From positions 16,654,417-16,718,416 of the forward strand of contig OY727101.1 of NCBI GenBank assembly GCA_963402885.1: DNA of 64,000 bases, written 5' to 3'. The notes beneath the pieces were generated by a model that ran no database searches, was not told where the DNA came from, and saw nothing but the letters and a program-made list of their open reading frames with translations. Below, piece by piece: positions 13,234 to 25,559 of this stretch (its first letter is position 1; each line of letters opens with the position of its first letter). A program made the position numbers and the translations under genes. The stretch comes from Antedon bifida. Taxonomy: Eukaryota; Echinodermata; Crinoidea; Comatulida; Antedonidae.

Positions 13234-14049
13234 GGGCCAATTTACACAGACGAGCGGTAGCGGTAATTGTAAGCGGAAAACCGCGTGGCTTGTCCAACCG
13301 CGAGCGGAGTGGTGAAAAGTAGGTGCTTGTAGGCCTCGAGGAGCACACACAGGCATAGGTTTTAGAGGGACTTGTTGCCTAACAACGGCACTCGTATTTA
13401 TTGTCATCTTTTACTCGACGGACTCGCACAAAAAAGTTGTTTATAGATAAATAAATAAATATAAATAAATAAATAATATATTTATACAGGATAAAACAAT
13501 CAGATAACAGTGTATCTGTTTTACATTGTGGTCCTGTCTTAATCAAAATATACAAAAGAGAAACTTAATTAAATATAATACATGTCAGTTTTTATGAAAA
13601 GAAATGAGATTTGTATCTAGCCTTAAAGGACGTAATTGTTAGTGCCGATTTAATATTAATTGGTAAATTGTTCCATATTTTTGCGCCTGCAACTTTAAAG
13701 GACGAATTCATTTTACTAAGGGTGTATTTAGGTATTGTTACATTCAAATTTTCTACTCCACGTGTTAAGTGGGTGTGAATATCGCGAATCAATTCAATTT
13801 CATTTACTAATCTAATTGGTGCAAGGCCGTAAACACATAGATTTTAATCATGTCGTTGGTTGGTCAGAATCCCTAATTACCGCGGTATTTTTACAAAATC
13901 GAATCTGTTTCTATCCTGAGCGGATTTCCGCTCAACCGCCGCACGCTCCGCGTTCTGTGTAAATGGTCATAATAAATAACATAGATTCTATTTTTGCGTC
14001 TTCCGCTTACCTTTACCGCTTACCGCGGCTCGTCTGTGTAAATTGGCCT
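13234..14049. mobile_element. MITE family C, copy interrupted by other insertions
   Basis: Terminal inverted repeats ggccaatttacacagacgag at the left and the complement ctcgtctgtgtaaattggcc at the right bound the block. The right part (13870-14049) matches the intact 193-bp copy at 34894-35086, read inverted. About 600 bp, including a retrotransposon fragment, separates the left terminus from the rest, so this copy was split by later insertion. Confidence 0.7.
13592..13843 (-). pseudogene. C-terminal fragment of a non-LTR retrotransposon reverse-transcriptase protein
   Basis: The minus strand reads about 83 residues without a stop. Hallmarks are VYGLAPIRL at the start, a middle with FKVAGAKIWNNLPINIKSA, and a final SFKARYKSHF before the stop. 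The pattern of an invariant small-residue/GxKxWNxLP motif followed by 'IKSA..' and 'SFK..' near the C-terminus is the usual end of the RT ORF in CR1/L2/Jockey-type LINEs. The RT catalytic domain and endonuclease are absent, so the copy is dead and 5'-truncated. It lies within the interrupted family C MITE. Confidence 0.75.
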
Positions 14050-14734
14050 TAAAGTGGGATGTTTTATACCACCAAATTAAATTACAGCCACTAAACCACA
14101 CCATTATACCACCCAATTAAACACTCTTAGACCACCTCTTAGACAACATTCACTAAAACACCCCTTATTAGACCACACCCTGGTGAAATTTAGTACCACT
14201 ACCACTAATACAGAATGTGCTACTGTACATACATACCCTTTGTTTCAGTCCAATATTATCCCTGTTCCATGTGTTATATCCCTAAAATAACAGAAAACAA
14301 TGATTTCAGTGAATCAAGCGATCAGAAACTGAGCGAAACACTTGTTAAAACGTGCCAGAGACCACCTGAGATAGCGTTTGCGAAAAGTAATAAGGATAAC
14401 ATTGTAACAATCAAGAAACGATAACATTCTTATAAATTAATAACGTAATTCTTACCCGTTTGTTTATGGTCATTTGTGGTGATTTCTTCGCAACCAGAGT
14501 TGAGCGTTTCAATCCATCAAGATGCAAATCTCCCTACAATCACAAATAATGACCAAATTATAATACGACTACATCTCTTCTCCGTCCTATAATTTATTTT
14601 AATAATATTCTATATCGCAAATTTTCTTTAAAATAAACAGGTGATATATGTTGATAATCAATTTACATTGACTCAATTGAGATGGCAGGGAAGCGACAGT
14701 TCGGACTATCTATCGATTTAGTCAAATCACTTAA

Positions 14735-14912
14735 GCTTGGTTCCCACTAGAACGCAACGCAAGGACGTAAACGCAACGCAAGCGTTTTAACCAATGACAA
14801 GCGAAGTTATAGACAGTTAGCAATCACAAGCGAATAAGCCATCGCTTGTGATTGGTCAATTCAATTGCGTTGCGTTACGTCCTTGCGTTGCGTCGCTAGT
14901 GGGAACCACGCT
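14735..14912. mobile_element. MITE family B, intact copy 1
   Basis: A 178-bp element begins agcttggttcccactag and ends ctagtgggaaccacgct, with TTA on both sides (14732-14734 and 14913-14915). The interior is also self-complementary (acgcaaggacgtaaacg against its complement). It has no coding capacity. A TTA duplication with long inverted termini suggests mobilisation by a PIF/Harbinger-type transposase (inference). Confidence 0.85.
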
Positions 14913-14914
14913 TT

Positions 14915-15080
14915 ACGTAGCACTTACGTCGTTGCGTCCAACAAGTGAGAACCAAGCTGTCCCACTAGGACGTAACGCAACGACGTAAGCCATTTAACCA
15001 ATCACAAGCGATGGATTATCCGAATTTTCGCTTGCGTTGCGCTTACGTCATTGCGTTACGTCTCTAGTGGGAACCAAGCA
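14915..15080. mobile_element. MITE family B, nested/partial copies
   Basis: A right-half copy (14915-14953, with cgttgcgtccaacaagtgag) is followed by a nearly full smaller copy that starts aagctgtcccactagg and ends ctagtgggaaccaagca, then TTA at 15081-15083. Successive insertion of related elements is the simplest reading. Confidence 0.7.
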
Positions 15081-15342
15081 TTAGTATGGAGGTGGGTTAT
15101 TTTGGTGTCTAAAAATCAGGGTATTATTTTTAATCAATAGCTTAAACCTACCAAAAACCCTTCATCCATGTCGTTATCTTTCGGAACTTCTTGATATCTA
15201 TTCACGAACTGAGCTGTGTTCGGCATGTTAGGCAAACAACACTGAGATGCTATACAATAAAGATATATTGGAAATGTTAACAATTATAAATGCTTTTCAC
15301 ATCATTCAAAGTTAGTGTGAACCAATAAATGTATGTTGCTTA

Positions 15343-15500
15343 TGCTCTGTCTACACTATCAAACTACACAAACAAAAAAAAGTGTGATGTACCCACAAAT
15401 ATGGTAGTGATATGCTTAAATATAGTAGTGACATTATTATGTCCATATATGGGCACATAACATTTTTTGTCACATATCGTTTGATAGTGTAGACAGAGCT
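15343..15500. mobile_element. MITE family A, copy 1
   Basis: A 158-bp element with terminal inverted repeats tgctctgtctacactatcaa and its complement, flanked by TTA at 15340-15342 and 15501-15503. The interior carries paired gtgatgtaccc / gggcacataac and tagtgatatg words, so most of the element can fold back on itself. No ORF. Confidence 0.85.
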
Positions 15501-15612
15501 TTAGACACCACATTAAGGACGGCTTACAGTGGGAGTAGTGATATGACATCATCATTTCCATATATGGGCACATCACATTTTTTTGTCACATAAAGTTTGA
15601 TAGGGTAGACAC
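15501..15612. mobile_element. MITE family A, half copy
   Basis: It repeats the right half of the adjacent element (tagtgatatgacatcatca through gtttgatagggtagac). It is bracketed by a short direct repeat around cggcttacagtggg at about 15521-15534 and again near 15625, which suggests a local duplication rather than an independent insertion. Confidence 0.6.
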
Positions 15613-16517
15613 CATATCAACGGTCGGCTTACAGTGGGGTACCTTTCTTTCAGATATTAATTAAAACTTAGGCCTATTTTAAACTGAATTTAATTGAACA
15701 CATGTATTCATTAATTTAAATTTCTTAAATACTGTTGCCTCAAGGTCCGTTCATAACAGATTCTCTCGTACACCAGCATTTATGGATATAAAGTTAGTAT
15801 GTTACTTACATTGTGTACAGTCCAACAGTTCATCAGTTTCGTCCCAGGATTCGGCACAGGAACACTTAAGGTTAGGATATATAACAGATTTGACAAGAGA
15901 ATACCCTGCAAAAAATGTCATAATCAAATTCAACAATGTACTTAACACATGTGGAGTTTTGTCTTGAACGCAACGATTTTGTCGGATCGATTAATTCATG
16001 GGGGTGAGTGTAAAATGTTCAACTTGTATACATATGGCCATGTGTCTCAGTCTCTACCCGATTAATAGTGCTGTATCTCCATATAATTACTATAATATTT
16101 GCCCAGTATCGTAGGAATATTTGGTAATACAGCATCTCATAATGTATCACATGTGTATCATGGAAGGTTATGTTGGCTTAGGTTATGGTATATGATACTG
16201 TATGAAACACATGAAGAACAGTATCGAGAATACGGTGCTGCGTCTCCACTATTTATTACAACATTTGCGAGACGCACAATCTCACCTAATTTTTACTATA
16301 GAAAGATGTTACGACTTATACTAACCTTTAGACAACTGTTGCCCTGGGCAGGGGTTGGGTGGAGTATCATATCCATGAATGCCTATTTCGGGAATGGCAA
16401 CTTGTTTGTTGGCTAATTCACCAGACTCTCCAATTTTTTGTTTTCCCTCTCCAGCACCTCCTATAAAAATGTAGGAAAAACGATATCAGTTTTGAAGGCA
16501 GTCCTACTTAAAACTCA

Positions 16518-16643
16518 GATCTGTCTACACTATCAAACTAGTTTGAAAAAAGTGTGATGTGCCCCAAATATGGTAGTGTATGACGTTTTCATATATGGGC
16601 ACATCACATTTTTTACATAAAGTTTGATAGTGTAGACAGAGCT
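16518..16643. mobile_element. MITE family A, copy 2
   Basis: Starts at the tctgtctacactatcaaact terminus and ends gatagtgtagacagagct followed by taa. The interior is shortened relative to the 175-bp copy at 42100. Confidence 0.75.
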
Positions 16644-16667
16644 TAAGATTTAAACGAGGAACATAAA

Positions 16668-16745
16668 CTTGGTTCACAGACGCAACGCAACAAAGATATC
16701 AGCACAACGACCAACCACAAGCGACAGTTCAGACGATCGTCAAAT
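16668..16745. mobile_element. MITE family B, degenerate fragment
   Basis: Contains cttggttcacagacgcaacg and caaccacaagcgacagttca, recognisable left-half family B words. The right terminus is missing. Confidence 0.45.
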
Positions 16746-17242
16746 TCTGGTAAAATTACCAGTGCAGCGCGCCAAAAACGGAAAAATAACTTAAATGAGC
16801 ACCAGTTATTATAAGGCCGTTAGATTGCATATTATAGTATTAATTTGTGAAACCAGTCTAACATACGGTCTATGATAAGCCTACACTGTTTCAATAAAAG
16901 CGGATGCGTGGTGGGAGAATTTCGTAAAATACCATAGCCTACCTGCGACAAATGTATTTTCATCTCCTTTTAATTTGTTCTGTTCTGCAAGTTCCTCTCT
17001 CCGATTAAAATTAAAGTGATTCAAGCTCCACGGAAACGATGTGACATGGCAAACTAACGTTACAAATATAATTAGTCTCATTTCGGAAATGTTGTCGAAA
17101 CAAATCTGTGAGAAAAGAGATACATTATATATGGAATACGGTACTATACAAAAGCATGGTACAAAAATATTAGGAAATTGGTGGGTAAAAATATGGGGTC
17201 CAAAAATGTTACTTCCTCTTGGTGTTATCAAGGTAATATAAC

Positions 17243-17438
17243 AACAGGATGCTGAGCTCACCTTGCCAAGATAGGAACTCGTAACAGTCCTTTGATCTTA
17301 TTACTGGCTGCGACAAATACCAACAGTACTGTATGCACATATTCTCTGTGGCGCGCGGTGTATGTTAAGGGGTGTGGAACTGATCGTATCGCAGCCACAG
17401 ATAAACACCCTTTTATCTCCGGAGCTCAGCATCCTGTT
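17243..17438. mobile_element. MITE-like element, family D
   Basis: A perfect 17-bp inverted repeat, aacaggatgctgagctc at 17243-17259 and gagctcagcatcctgtt at 17422-17438, encloses 162 bp that include a second internal ggctgcgacaaatac word. Only one copy is seen in this window, so membership of a family is an inference. Confidence 0.55.
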
Positions 17439-17734
17439 TTTATTAGATTGCCTTGGCGTTATTAGTGAAAATGTTCATCTGGATCTCTGTATAGAATTTT
17501 ACTAATACTCTTGGTATATCATTCATTTTATATAATCATTTATGCTGTTTAGGTCAATCAAACGTTAGAGAATAGCTATATTTAGCTGCGCCCGACTCAA
17601 ATGCGTTTTGGAAGAAAGGTGAGCAATTTAAGTCGTCATTTACAAATAAATAATTAATTTATCCATTATCCGTGAAGCGTGAATTATTAATGGCATTTCC
17701 TTTAAGCCCACGTCGTACAATGCATGCCGCGTAG

Positions 17735-18530
17735 GCACAGAAATAGATGATGTTGTTGATTATGATGATGATGATAATAATATTAATTTCGTCAGATGAT
17801 GATGATGATGACAATGTTTATGCGAATCGATGATAATAGTGATGATGATAATGTTGTTGATAATGTTGATAATGATAAACATGATGATAAAATGATGATG
17901 TTGATAGATGATGATAAAGATGATGATGATGTCGTCAGATGATGATGATGATGTTGTCAGATGATGATAAAGATGATGATGATGATGCCGTCAGATATAA
18001 TGATGATGATAAAGATGATGATAATGATAAAGATGATGACGATGATGATGATAATGATAAAGATGATGACGATGATGATAATGATAAAGATGATGATGAT
18101 GATAATGATGATGATGCCATCAGATAATGATAAAGATGATGATGATGATGATGACGATAAAGATGATGATGATGTCGTCCGATGATGATGATGATAATAA
18201 AGATGATTATGCGAATCGATGATGATAGTGATGATGGTGATGAGATGATTCAATTCAAAAGATATTCAATTATTTTCGTCCAGTAAACAAAGATAGTACA
18301 TGACGATATTAGATGATATCGTAAAAATGACAAAAGCAATGATAAGGATAACAATGATGAATGAAGATAATAGTAATGATAATAATAATGAAATGATGAA
18401 GAGCCAAAGTATGATAATTGTAATGGTGATAACAAATAATGATGATGAAGATGACGATGACGGTGATGATGACAATGATGATGGTGATGATGACGATGAT
18501 GATAATGACGATGACGACGACAAAATCTAA
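17735..18530. repeat. Compound (GAT)n tract of about 800 bp
   Basis: Mostly gat triplets interrupted by gataaagatgat and gatgccgtcagat-like variants, giving a loose higher periodicity. Stop-free frames on both strands (poly-Asp/Met/Ser) are by-products of the triplet repeat, not genes. Confidence 0.95.
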
Positions 18531-18539
18531 GACAAGATG

Positions 18540-19800
18540 TCGATGAAGATAATTAATAATAAATAATGTTGCTTATTTCGATGAATATAATTATGATTAT
18601 GATGAAGAAAAAGCATATTTACTATAAAACGATTAGGATTGTTCTATAATATGTATCAACGTTAAAACATGAAATACAATGTAGATACTTATTTAGGCCT
18701 ATTACTGAACGTTTCAAATAAACACTATACAAAATATGCTTGTTCGAACGTTGATTATTAACAGAAACACAATGATTAAAAAATACGAAATCTAATTACT
18801 ATTTTGATGAATATACTATAGCCTATGTCTGATATCTTGATCAAAAAGAACGATTAACAAATAAAAAATATAATTATGTATAAAACTAATAATTCTTGGA
18901 TACATACCTGTATGATTATTGCTACAAAAGAGTCTTCGTTCTACCGAATCAAGATGGCTGTATTAAGATGCATTCAATGAGAGGAGAAATGAATATACGT
19001 CAATTACTCATTTTCATATTAAGTAGTTGACGGCGATGACGTCATGACAATGCTAATGAGAAACCGTAGTCTTCGTAGAGTGTTGCCAAGCAACCGATGT
19101 AAATTATACGGATCGATAAATCTGCTTAAATTAAGTCTCTCAAAAAATAATCCATCATTTTTATGAAATGTTCACGAGAAAACAGATGTTTATTATAAAT
19201 AGAAATATTATAAGAATTTTAACGTATTGAATGGTATGAAATATAATATTTAATATAGTCATGTGACCTTCAGTCGTCCAATGAACGACTATGGAATAAG
19301 CTAGGTGTTTAGTAAAATGATGCATGACGGCATTATAGAATATATAATAATAATATGACTTGAGCCCACGCTATTAAATATAAGCCTGCGCTCATATTGT
19401 ATATCAGTTATTTATATTTTTGCTAGATTTATAGAATTATTTATTTATAGAATAATTTTTATGAAACTTTAATTTATAAGGAGATGGATATCTGTTGTTT
19501 TAAATTTTAATTTGATTATGTTTTCCCTTGTAATGTATTATATGATGAAATAAAAATATTAATATGATATTATGATTTATGAAAAACAGGGTTGTCGTGA
19601 GTTCATTTTGCGGGGGTTTTTTCGTCGCGCGTCAATTACAAAATCTCCGCTTACCTGTGTATCTTTGCCAACATCGGCCTCACCACGAGATACGATAATG
19701 AACAATACAGTAAATCATTATATTTTCAAGCAATGTATAAGTAGTAATTGGTGAAAAGAGCCGCTGACATGGATAATGTCATAGAAATATACGCTTTATA
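18540..19800. other. AT-rich intergenic stretch, no gene seen
   Basis: Low-complexity AT-rich DNA. I found no convincing coding frame, repeat family or RNA gene. The short frame at 19572-19754 has no recognisable features. Confidence 0.5.
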
Positions 19801-19807
19801 AGCTTAG

Positions 19808-19875
19808 CGAATTTACACAGACGAGCGGTAACGGTAAGCGGAAACAAAAATATCACTCGTCTGTGTAAATTGGCC
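19808..19875. mobile_element. MITE family C, internally deleted 68-bp copy
   Basis: Consists almost only of the two termini: gaatttacacagacgagcgg, acggtaagcgg, a short centre, then ctcgtctgtgtaaattggcc. It is a minimal hairpin derivative of the 193-bp element. Confidence 0.8.
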
Positions 19876-19879
19876 TATA

Positions 19880-21150
19880 AGGCTAAGCATGGAGGTATAA
19901 AAATAGATACCTCCATGGGCTAAGTGTTAATATCATTAATGGCAAACATTAAAAGTTTTTTTTTTAATGAAAGGTATAAATATCAGACAGGAATATTAGG
20001 CTTACCAATAACGGAGAACCTAATAAATAAATAAATAAACAAAATGGAAAACATCGTCCTAGTTGCGTACACAAGTTCAAGTAACACAGTCTCTTTAACA
20101 TTCGTAAAAACAGTATTGTCAAAGACGGCCGATAGATGTGGGTTTTGTTTTGCTATTTTATTTTGCCTATTTCTCTACATTCGGGTAATGTAGATTTAAA
20201 CGGGGTAATTATCGTCTTTTCTCTTTATCAAAGATCGACTTAAAAAGTTTTTTATAACACTGTACGCCTTCGTCTAAGTTTATCTTTACTATTTTTACCA
20301 TTACTCTTTAAGTTAGTTCGAAATTCCATTCCCAACTCCAGCGCCAACAAGGCGAAATATTTGGAATACAATATATTAAGTTTGTCGCCTATTCTAATAT
20401 CTTAATTCCATGTATGCATACACCGATATGTTTTTCACTGAGGTCCTTGTAACTAAGCCTACGCAGTTTGATACACTGAGAGACAGGTTGTCACTTAGGT
20501 AGCATTTGATGACACCAGAAAACAGGTCGATTACTATTCCAAATAGTCGTTTGGCACGTTTTACTGCGACTGATCGTAGGCCTATCGCCACATGATTTAA
20601 ACGCTCATATCACTGGCTATGTACAACGTCTGCGCCTACCGCCAAAAACGCGTCGATATCAGGCCCGTCGTCTGCACTACAAACATCAACAAATCACTGT
20701 CGCAGATCAGTCAAATTCTACGTCATTGTCCAAATGAATTATTGAGTAAAATGTAGTTTAAAACATGTTTAATGCATTTACAAGGAAATGTATATTTCAT
20801 TACTGAAAGAAATTTGGCCTACGATGAATAACATTAACAATCAAGCGGCAAATAGGCCTACACGAACAAAACACTTTGATTTATGCCAATATTAGAACGT
20901 ACTGCCTAAATGATGGTGTTCATATCTACTATAGAATGTGTTATTTGTAGCGCAAAACAAGGTGGTATCTTTCGATAAAATATAAAGGTCTCTTACAATA
21001 AGTTTATAGCAACATTATGTGCAATATTTTATACAGTAGTACAAAATAAAAGCAGATGTTTACACGTTATTGCTGGTTTATGAGTTTTAGTACACGTAGC
21101 AACAATTTATTATTTTCTAAGTTATTACGTAATATTCATTCGCCGTCACC
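19880..21150. other. Intergenic stretch, nothing assigned
   Basis: No frame or repeat that I can support. A minus-strand frame at 20394-20591 has no recognisable motif. Confidence 0.5.
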
Positions 21151-21312
21151 GTACCTAAAGAGCCAACAACATCGGCAATGATTCGAGGCTCACTCGCTCC
21201 TAGTTCTGGTGGTGGAACAAGTCTTCTCGGATAAGGACTATAGCCGTAGGCACAGTGTACCTGTGTGCACTTTAAAAGAACCCAGTTCATTATTCGAGTA
21301 AGGGTAGTGGGT
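21150..21312 (+). mobile_element. tRNA-derived SINE family 1, 5'-truncated copy
   Basis: From acatcggcaatgattcgagg through ctcggataaggactatagcc and gtgcactttaaaagaaccc, this follows the same order as the fuller copies at 60173-60415 and 62127-62402. The B-box-like gattcgaggctc is better preserved here. The A-box half of the tRNA head is missing. Confidence 0.7.
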
Positions 21313-21338
21313 GGGGGGGGGGGGGGGGGGGGGGGGGG
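21313..21338 (+). repeat. Poly-G run
   Basis: An almost pure run of about 26 G at the end of the SINE fragment. It could fold into a G-quadruplex and is prone to length change; sequencing length may be unreliable. Confidence 0.85.
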
Positions 21339-21846
21339 TGTTACCAAAACAGCCCCTGTATCAGGGGGATTACCACCTATCTGATAGGACAGTGATCAAT
21401 TTACTATTGGTAATCCTTGGCCACATTGCCTAAAGACATAAAATACATTTTTAAAGATAAATATTTTAACGTATAGTCAATTGGTCTCAGATATAATCAT
21501 CATTATTAAAATAAGATCCATAATAGGCCCACCATTAATATGTATTGCAACGACGGTCGCCTATTTGCAATTAAGACCATGTCTATTTGATAATTAATTA
21601 ATATTTTTAATGGTTAATCGAAAATACTGCGAGTAAGCACGGTGCGCCGAAGTTAAAAGACGGTGCCAAAAATATTATCGCCTGAATATATGATCAAACG
21701 AGCGCCACGACGCTAATACTTTCTAAAGTTATCTGTCTAGCGCCCTCAGTCAATATACAACCCACCAATAGCGTTGATGCCGGCAAAACTTCTCGTGTCA
21801 GTTTTTAAAGAAGTTGATCGATCGATCAAACAGAAAGGGCTGTCGT

Positions 21847-21984
21847 TATAAAAGAAGGAAACGTATATATATATATTAATCTTATTCTCGGATATTCATT
21901 AAAAGAAGACAAACATTTCATTTTGAATCAGTTTGAATTGAAGACTTTGAATTTGAATATCAACCGACAACCTAATGTAAAACG
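21847..21984 (+). promoter_or_regulatory. Alternative TATA promoter and leader exon candidate
   Basis: tataaaag at 21847-21854, then about 105 bp of AT-rich leader from a predicted start near 21878, ending aaaacg|gtgagt with a good 5' splice site at 21985. It could be a distal non-coding first exon of the Gremlin gene, spliced to the acceptor at 27444, or the start of an unrelated transcript. No transcript evidence is available. Confidence 0.3.
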
Positions 21985-22339
21985 GTGAGTTGTTTTTTTT
22001 TGTGCAAGTTCTGAAACATATTCATTTTGGTTTGTGAAAAAATAACGCGGTTTAATTGAAAGCAAAATGAGAATATGTGACTACATAATCAAAGTAGGCT
22101 ATCATGTAAACATTAGTCAGGTTAAAAATGAATTACACTATTAGTTTAGGAAATAATTATCACTTTACTTTCTTTATAGTGGTTCCTAAATTGTTCACAT
22201 GTGCGAATGTGTCCTCTTATAAAATCAACCTAATGCTAATGATTATTAGCTAATGTGGGTATAGTCTAAAGCAGTGTATATAGATGGTATATGCTTAAGC
22301 TTAACTTGTTAAATTTTATTTTGGCATAGAACCATGATA

Positions 22340-22441
22340 AATGTGATGTGCCCATATGAACATGATATACCACTACCATATTTGGACATATCACTACCAT
22401 ATTTGGGCACATCACACTAGTTTGATAGTGTAGACAGAGTT
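22340..22441. mobile_element. MITE family A, partial copy
   Basis: Carries gtgatgtgcccatatg, two copies of actaccatatttgg, and a right end of agtttgatagtgtagacaga. The left terminus is missing. Confidence 0.65.
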
Positions 22442-22444
22442 TTA

Positions 22445-25300
22445 CTGTATAGTACATCGAAGTGTGGTTGATAACAGTTTGAAAAAAGACAATTGGTTGC
22501 GAAATAGTAGTGGCGCCAAGCAGCCTACAACCGAGTGAAACTCCTTGTCAATTATTTGCTATTCTGTATAACAGTATTACACAAACACAGAATACTGTAT
22601 ATTATAAATGAATAGACGTAAAGAATACTACAAATGCAGAGCCTTTGGCAATTGAAAAACACGCCTACATTGGTTTAAATTCCAATGTCGACCCTTATTC
22701 TATTCGGTTATTGTTTTCTAATACTCTAGGCCTCATAAGTCAATGCTACACGAGGCGCGTAGATTTCTATCACCTTAACCTACTACCAGAATTTTAGTGA
22801 GGATTGTCACGCTAGCCTCTTTCTAACGATTTGGGGAGATTTAGCCTTTGTTTCCCAACACCGTTGGCACTTTATTCTCTTTGATATCGGCGCCACACTT
22901 CTCCTACCCGAAGATGTTTATTTGCGTGTTCTTGTTTACTCAAACAAACGAATTCAAATAGTAAATATTTCCGCCAACCCAATCCGGGTAAACAATACAC
23001 GTACACATTTTTCCTTATCAAGATAGGTGATGAACAATAGCAGGAGATTTATTAACTCCGATATACCAAATACAAATGTTTTAAAGAATACAAAAAAATG
23101 ACATAATTTGTAGCGTCGTTAGTTACATATTTAATATTTTGCATTTCGTGTGTGGTATATCGGTACAGACAGGAGATGACGATTGACATGTGTCAGTCAT
23201 CTGGCGCGCCATAGGCCTGTCAATATGCCTATGGGGTTACCAAGACGACAAACGAACACGCAGCGTGCTTTTGTCAATTTTGTTGCCACCAGACACAATC
23301 CTCGATTTCAATTTCTTTAACGCCCTCTAACACATCCGACACAAATTCTATATGGGCGTGGCCATGACTTTTTTTAAAAGGGGAGGGGAGTCGGAAGTAT
23401 AATTTGTAATGCACCATAACCGTGATTGAGGGACTCTTACTTCACATGTGATAGCAATGTTTTATATGTTATACGTAATTTTTAAAACAAAAGATACAAA
23501 TAACAAAAGATAGGCCTACAGTATATGGCAGGGCCCGGTCTATCTCGCACTCTCCACCTTTGCGGCGACAAAAACATTTATTGTACATTTAAGGATAACA
23601 AAAAGCTACGTTCCGAATGTCAAACTATTGTTTTAAATATTTATTTCGAGTGGGTGGTTTGTTAATGACGACACTAATAACCCCGCTTTTTAATAAAAGT
23701 AACATAGGTAAAATTTTGATGGCCAATGACATAAAAACGGTGCCGGTTCGGCACAAAAATACCAACGGAATTATGTGAAGAAAGATACCTTTGGAGCCAA
23801 TGTTATAGTCTGCTAATTTTTCTCTATGGCGCGCCTACGGCAAAACTTTTTTTTTTCCATACTTGACGTTGAACTGATTGGCGCTTGGAGGACGTACACG
23901 GGCGGGCGTACTTGTGGTAATCACCACGCCGTTGGGCCTAGCTCCATGGGGTTGGGTTACCCGTAGTCAAGGCGTGTGTCTGCATTAATTGAAAACGTTC
24001 TTTAATCATATTTTGCGAGATTCTAAAACGTCAACATTAATTTGGATGGAGTTTACAAATCTACTGTTAATGATATGTTACCATAATAATTATGTTTGTC
24101 CTTAAAAATGAAAAACAACTTGGGCCTAATAAATATCAGCAAGTCAAAGGCTGGGTTTAATTAAGAAACAAGTCACTATTGATGTATTGTTATTTATTCA
24201 AAGTTAACAATACATTCCTTATACTTATGTATATTAAATTCATAGTAACGGTATTATTGTACGTACAACAAACGTAGGGCCTACGACAAAAATGCTTTAT
24301 GAACATGCGGAAATTTGTCGAATATTTCAGAAGGTGCGATTTGTGACGTCATAAATAGGCGTGGTTTGTTTTATTTACCTGCGTTCACACATAACGTGAC
24401 TATTAGTTACATTTCTACCAAGCGCGACATCAAAAGCAGGTCAGTGACCCGATATCTATTATTGATACCTGTCACAGTCAATTGTATTGTAACGGATTTG
24501 ACATTTTGTGTCAGAATAGTAGAAATACAAAAACCTACTTTTTCTAATGAGACTAAACTATTTGTTGTTAATAACACAAAACCTAATCCATCAGACACGC
24601 GTGTGCGAACACACTTAACGTACGTCGGACGGAGCCAACCTTTTATTTTCAGTAGGGGTGTATGTATTATCCCAAAACAGGCGTAATATTAATATGGTAT
24701 TGCGGCTATACACGGATATCCAGCGCTATATGTTCTGCTACATTTTTTTAACAGGAATCATACGGTAGCTGGCCGACCACTGTAAGTAATCCGTTTCACA
24801 TTAAGTGTTCAATATTGTTATAAGGATGATGAGGAAGTATAATATGTGTGTGAGGTGGTTGGTCACGTGAGGGTTGGGTGGCGACATGTTTTGGGTAGTA
24901 CATGACTTTCTTACTTTAAAAACGGCATTCACAAGTTGATGTTCGTTTCACGAAACGAAAGCCGACGTTTCGCTTTGGGATATGAAAAATCAAAATTATA
25001 GATAAAGTTTGATACACGGTAAATGTATCGCGGTCCTCAGTTGCAAAGTGGAGAGAAATTGCAACACTGACCAGAGTGCGATGATCATATAAGATAATAA
25101 GAGTGCTATTCCAAAATCCCACATGACCATATTTACAAGCCTCTCTTGTGGCAAGATCGTGCCGATTTACATATAAACCACACTTTCCCCTAAGCTAACA
25201 AAATGTTGGTATCCATCGATAACATCCGTTTCTGCAACTTCCGACGACGATCCGTTTCCCCCCATGTGTGCGTATCGTCTGCTTCCGTTCGTCAGGCACG
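22445..25300. other. Intergenic DNA upstream of Gremlin
   Basis: No gene can be supported. A 123-codon plus-strand frame (24315-24686) starts at a non-ATG codon and has no domain I recognise. Several short GC-richer patches with CpG occur (ggcgcgcc at about 23201-23208, gggcgggcgta at about 23901). They could be regulatory, but nothing specific is visible. Confidence 0.45.
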
Positions 25301-25305
25301 AATTC

Positions 25306-25453
25306 ACTCGTCCTTTTGAGAGCTGCACGATAATTGCCTCAATTGATCAAAGGTGTAAGCGATGTAACCGGTTTGTCCGACTCGCCCTTTTGGGAGCTGC
25401 ACGATCATTGCCTCAAATGTTCACAAGTGTGCGATATGTAACCGATTTGTCCG
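25306..25453 (+). promoter_or_regulatory. 74-bp tandem duplication upstream of Gremlin with a TCF/LEF-like site
   Basis: Two direct copies, 25306-25379 and 25380-25453, share actcg.ccttttg.gagctgcacga, attgcctca and gtaacc.gtttgtccg-type blocks. Copy 1 contains gatcaaagg, a full TCF/LEF consensus; in copy 2 that spot reads gttcacaag. It lies 250-400 bp before the predicted promoter. The duplication is visible; a regulatory role is inferred. Confidence 0.5.
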
Positions 25454-25559
25454 ATTTACCAAAGAGTAAATATTTGCACCAGTTAAAATAAATTGAATTT
25501 TAATGATAAAGTAAACTCAGAGAATTTGGTGCCGGCCGTCGGAAGTTCTTTCGTCCCAA

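Noticed and set aside
16099-16416. 105-codon plus-strand frame
   Set aside because: Starts at a non-ATG codon, shows no domain or splice support, and sits among MITE-rich DNA.
16881-17261. 126-codon minus-strand frame
   Set aside because: It overlaps an opposite-strand frame and the family D inverted repeat; no recognisable motif.
17935-18530. Poly-Asp/Met/Ser frames on both strands
   Set aside because: By-products of the (GAT)n tract.
24315-24686. 123-codon plus-strand frame upstream of Gremlin
   Set aside because: It has a non-ATG start, no domain, no signal peptide or convincing exon borders. It could still be an exon of something, but nothing supports it.
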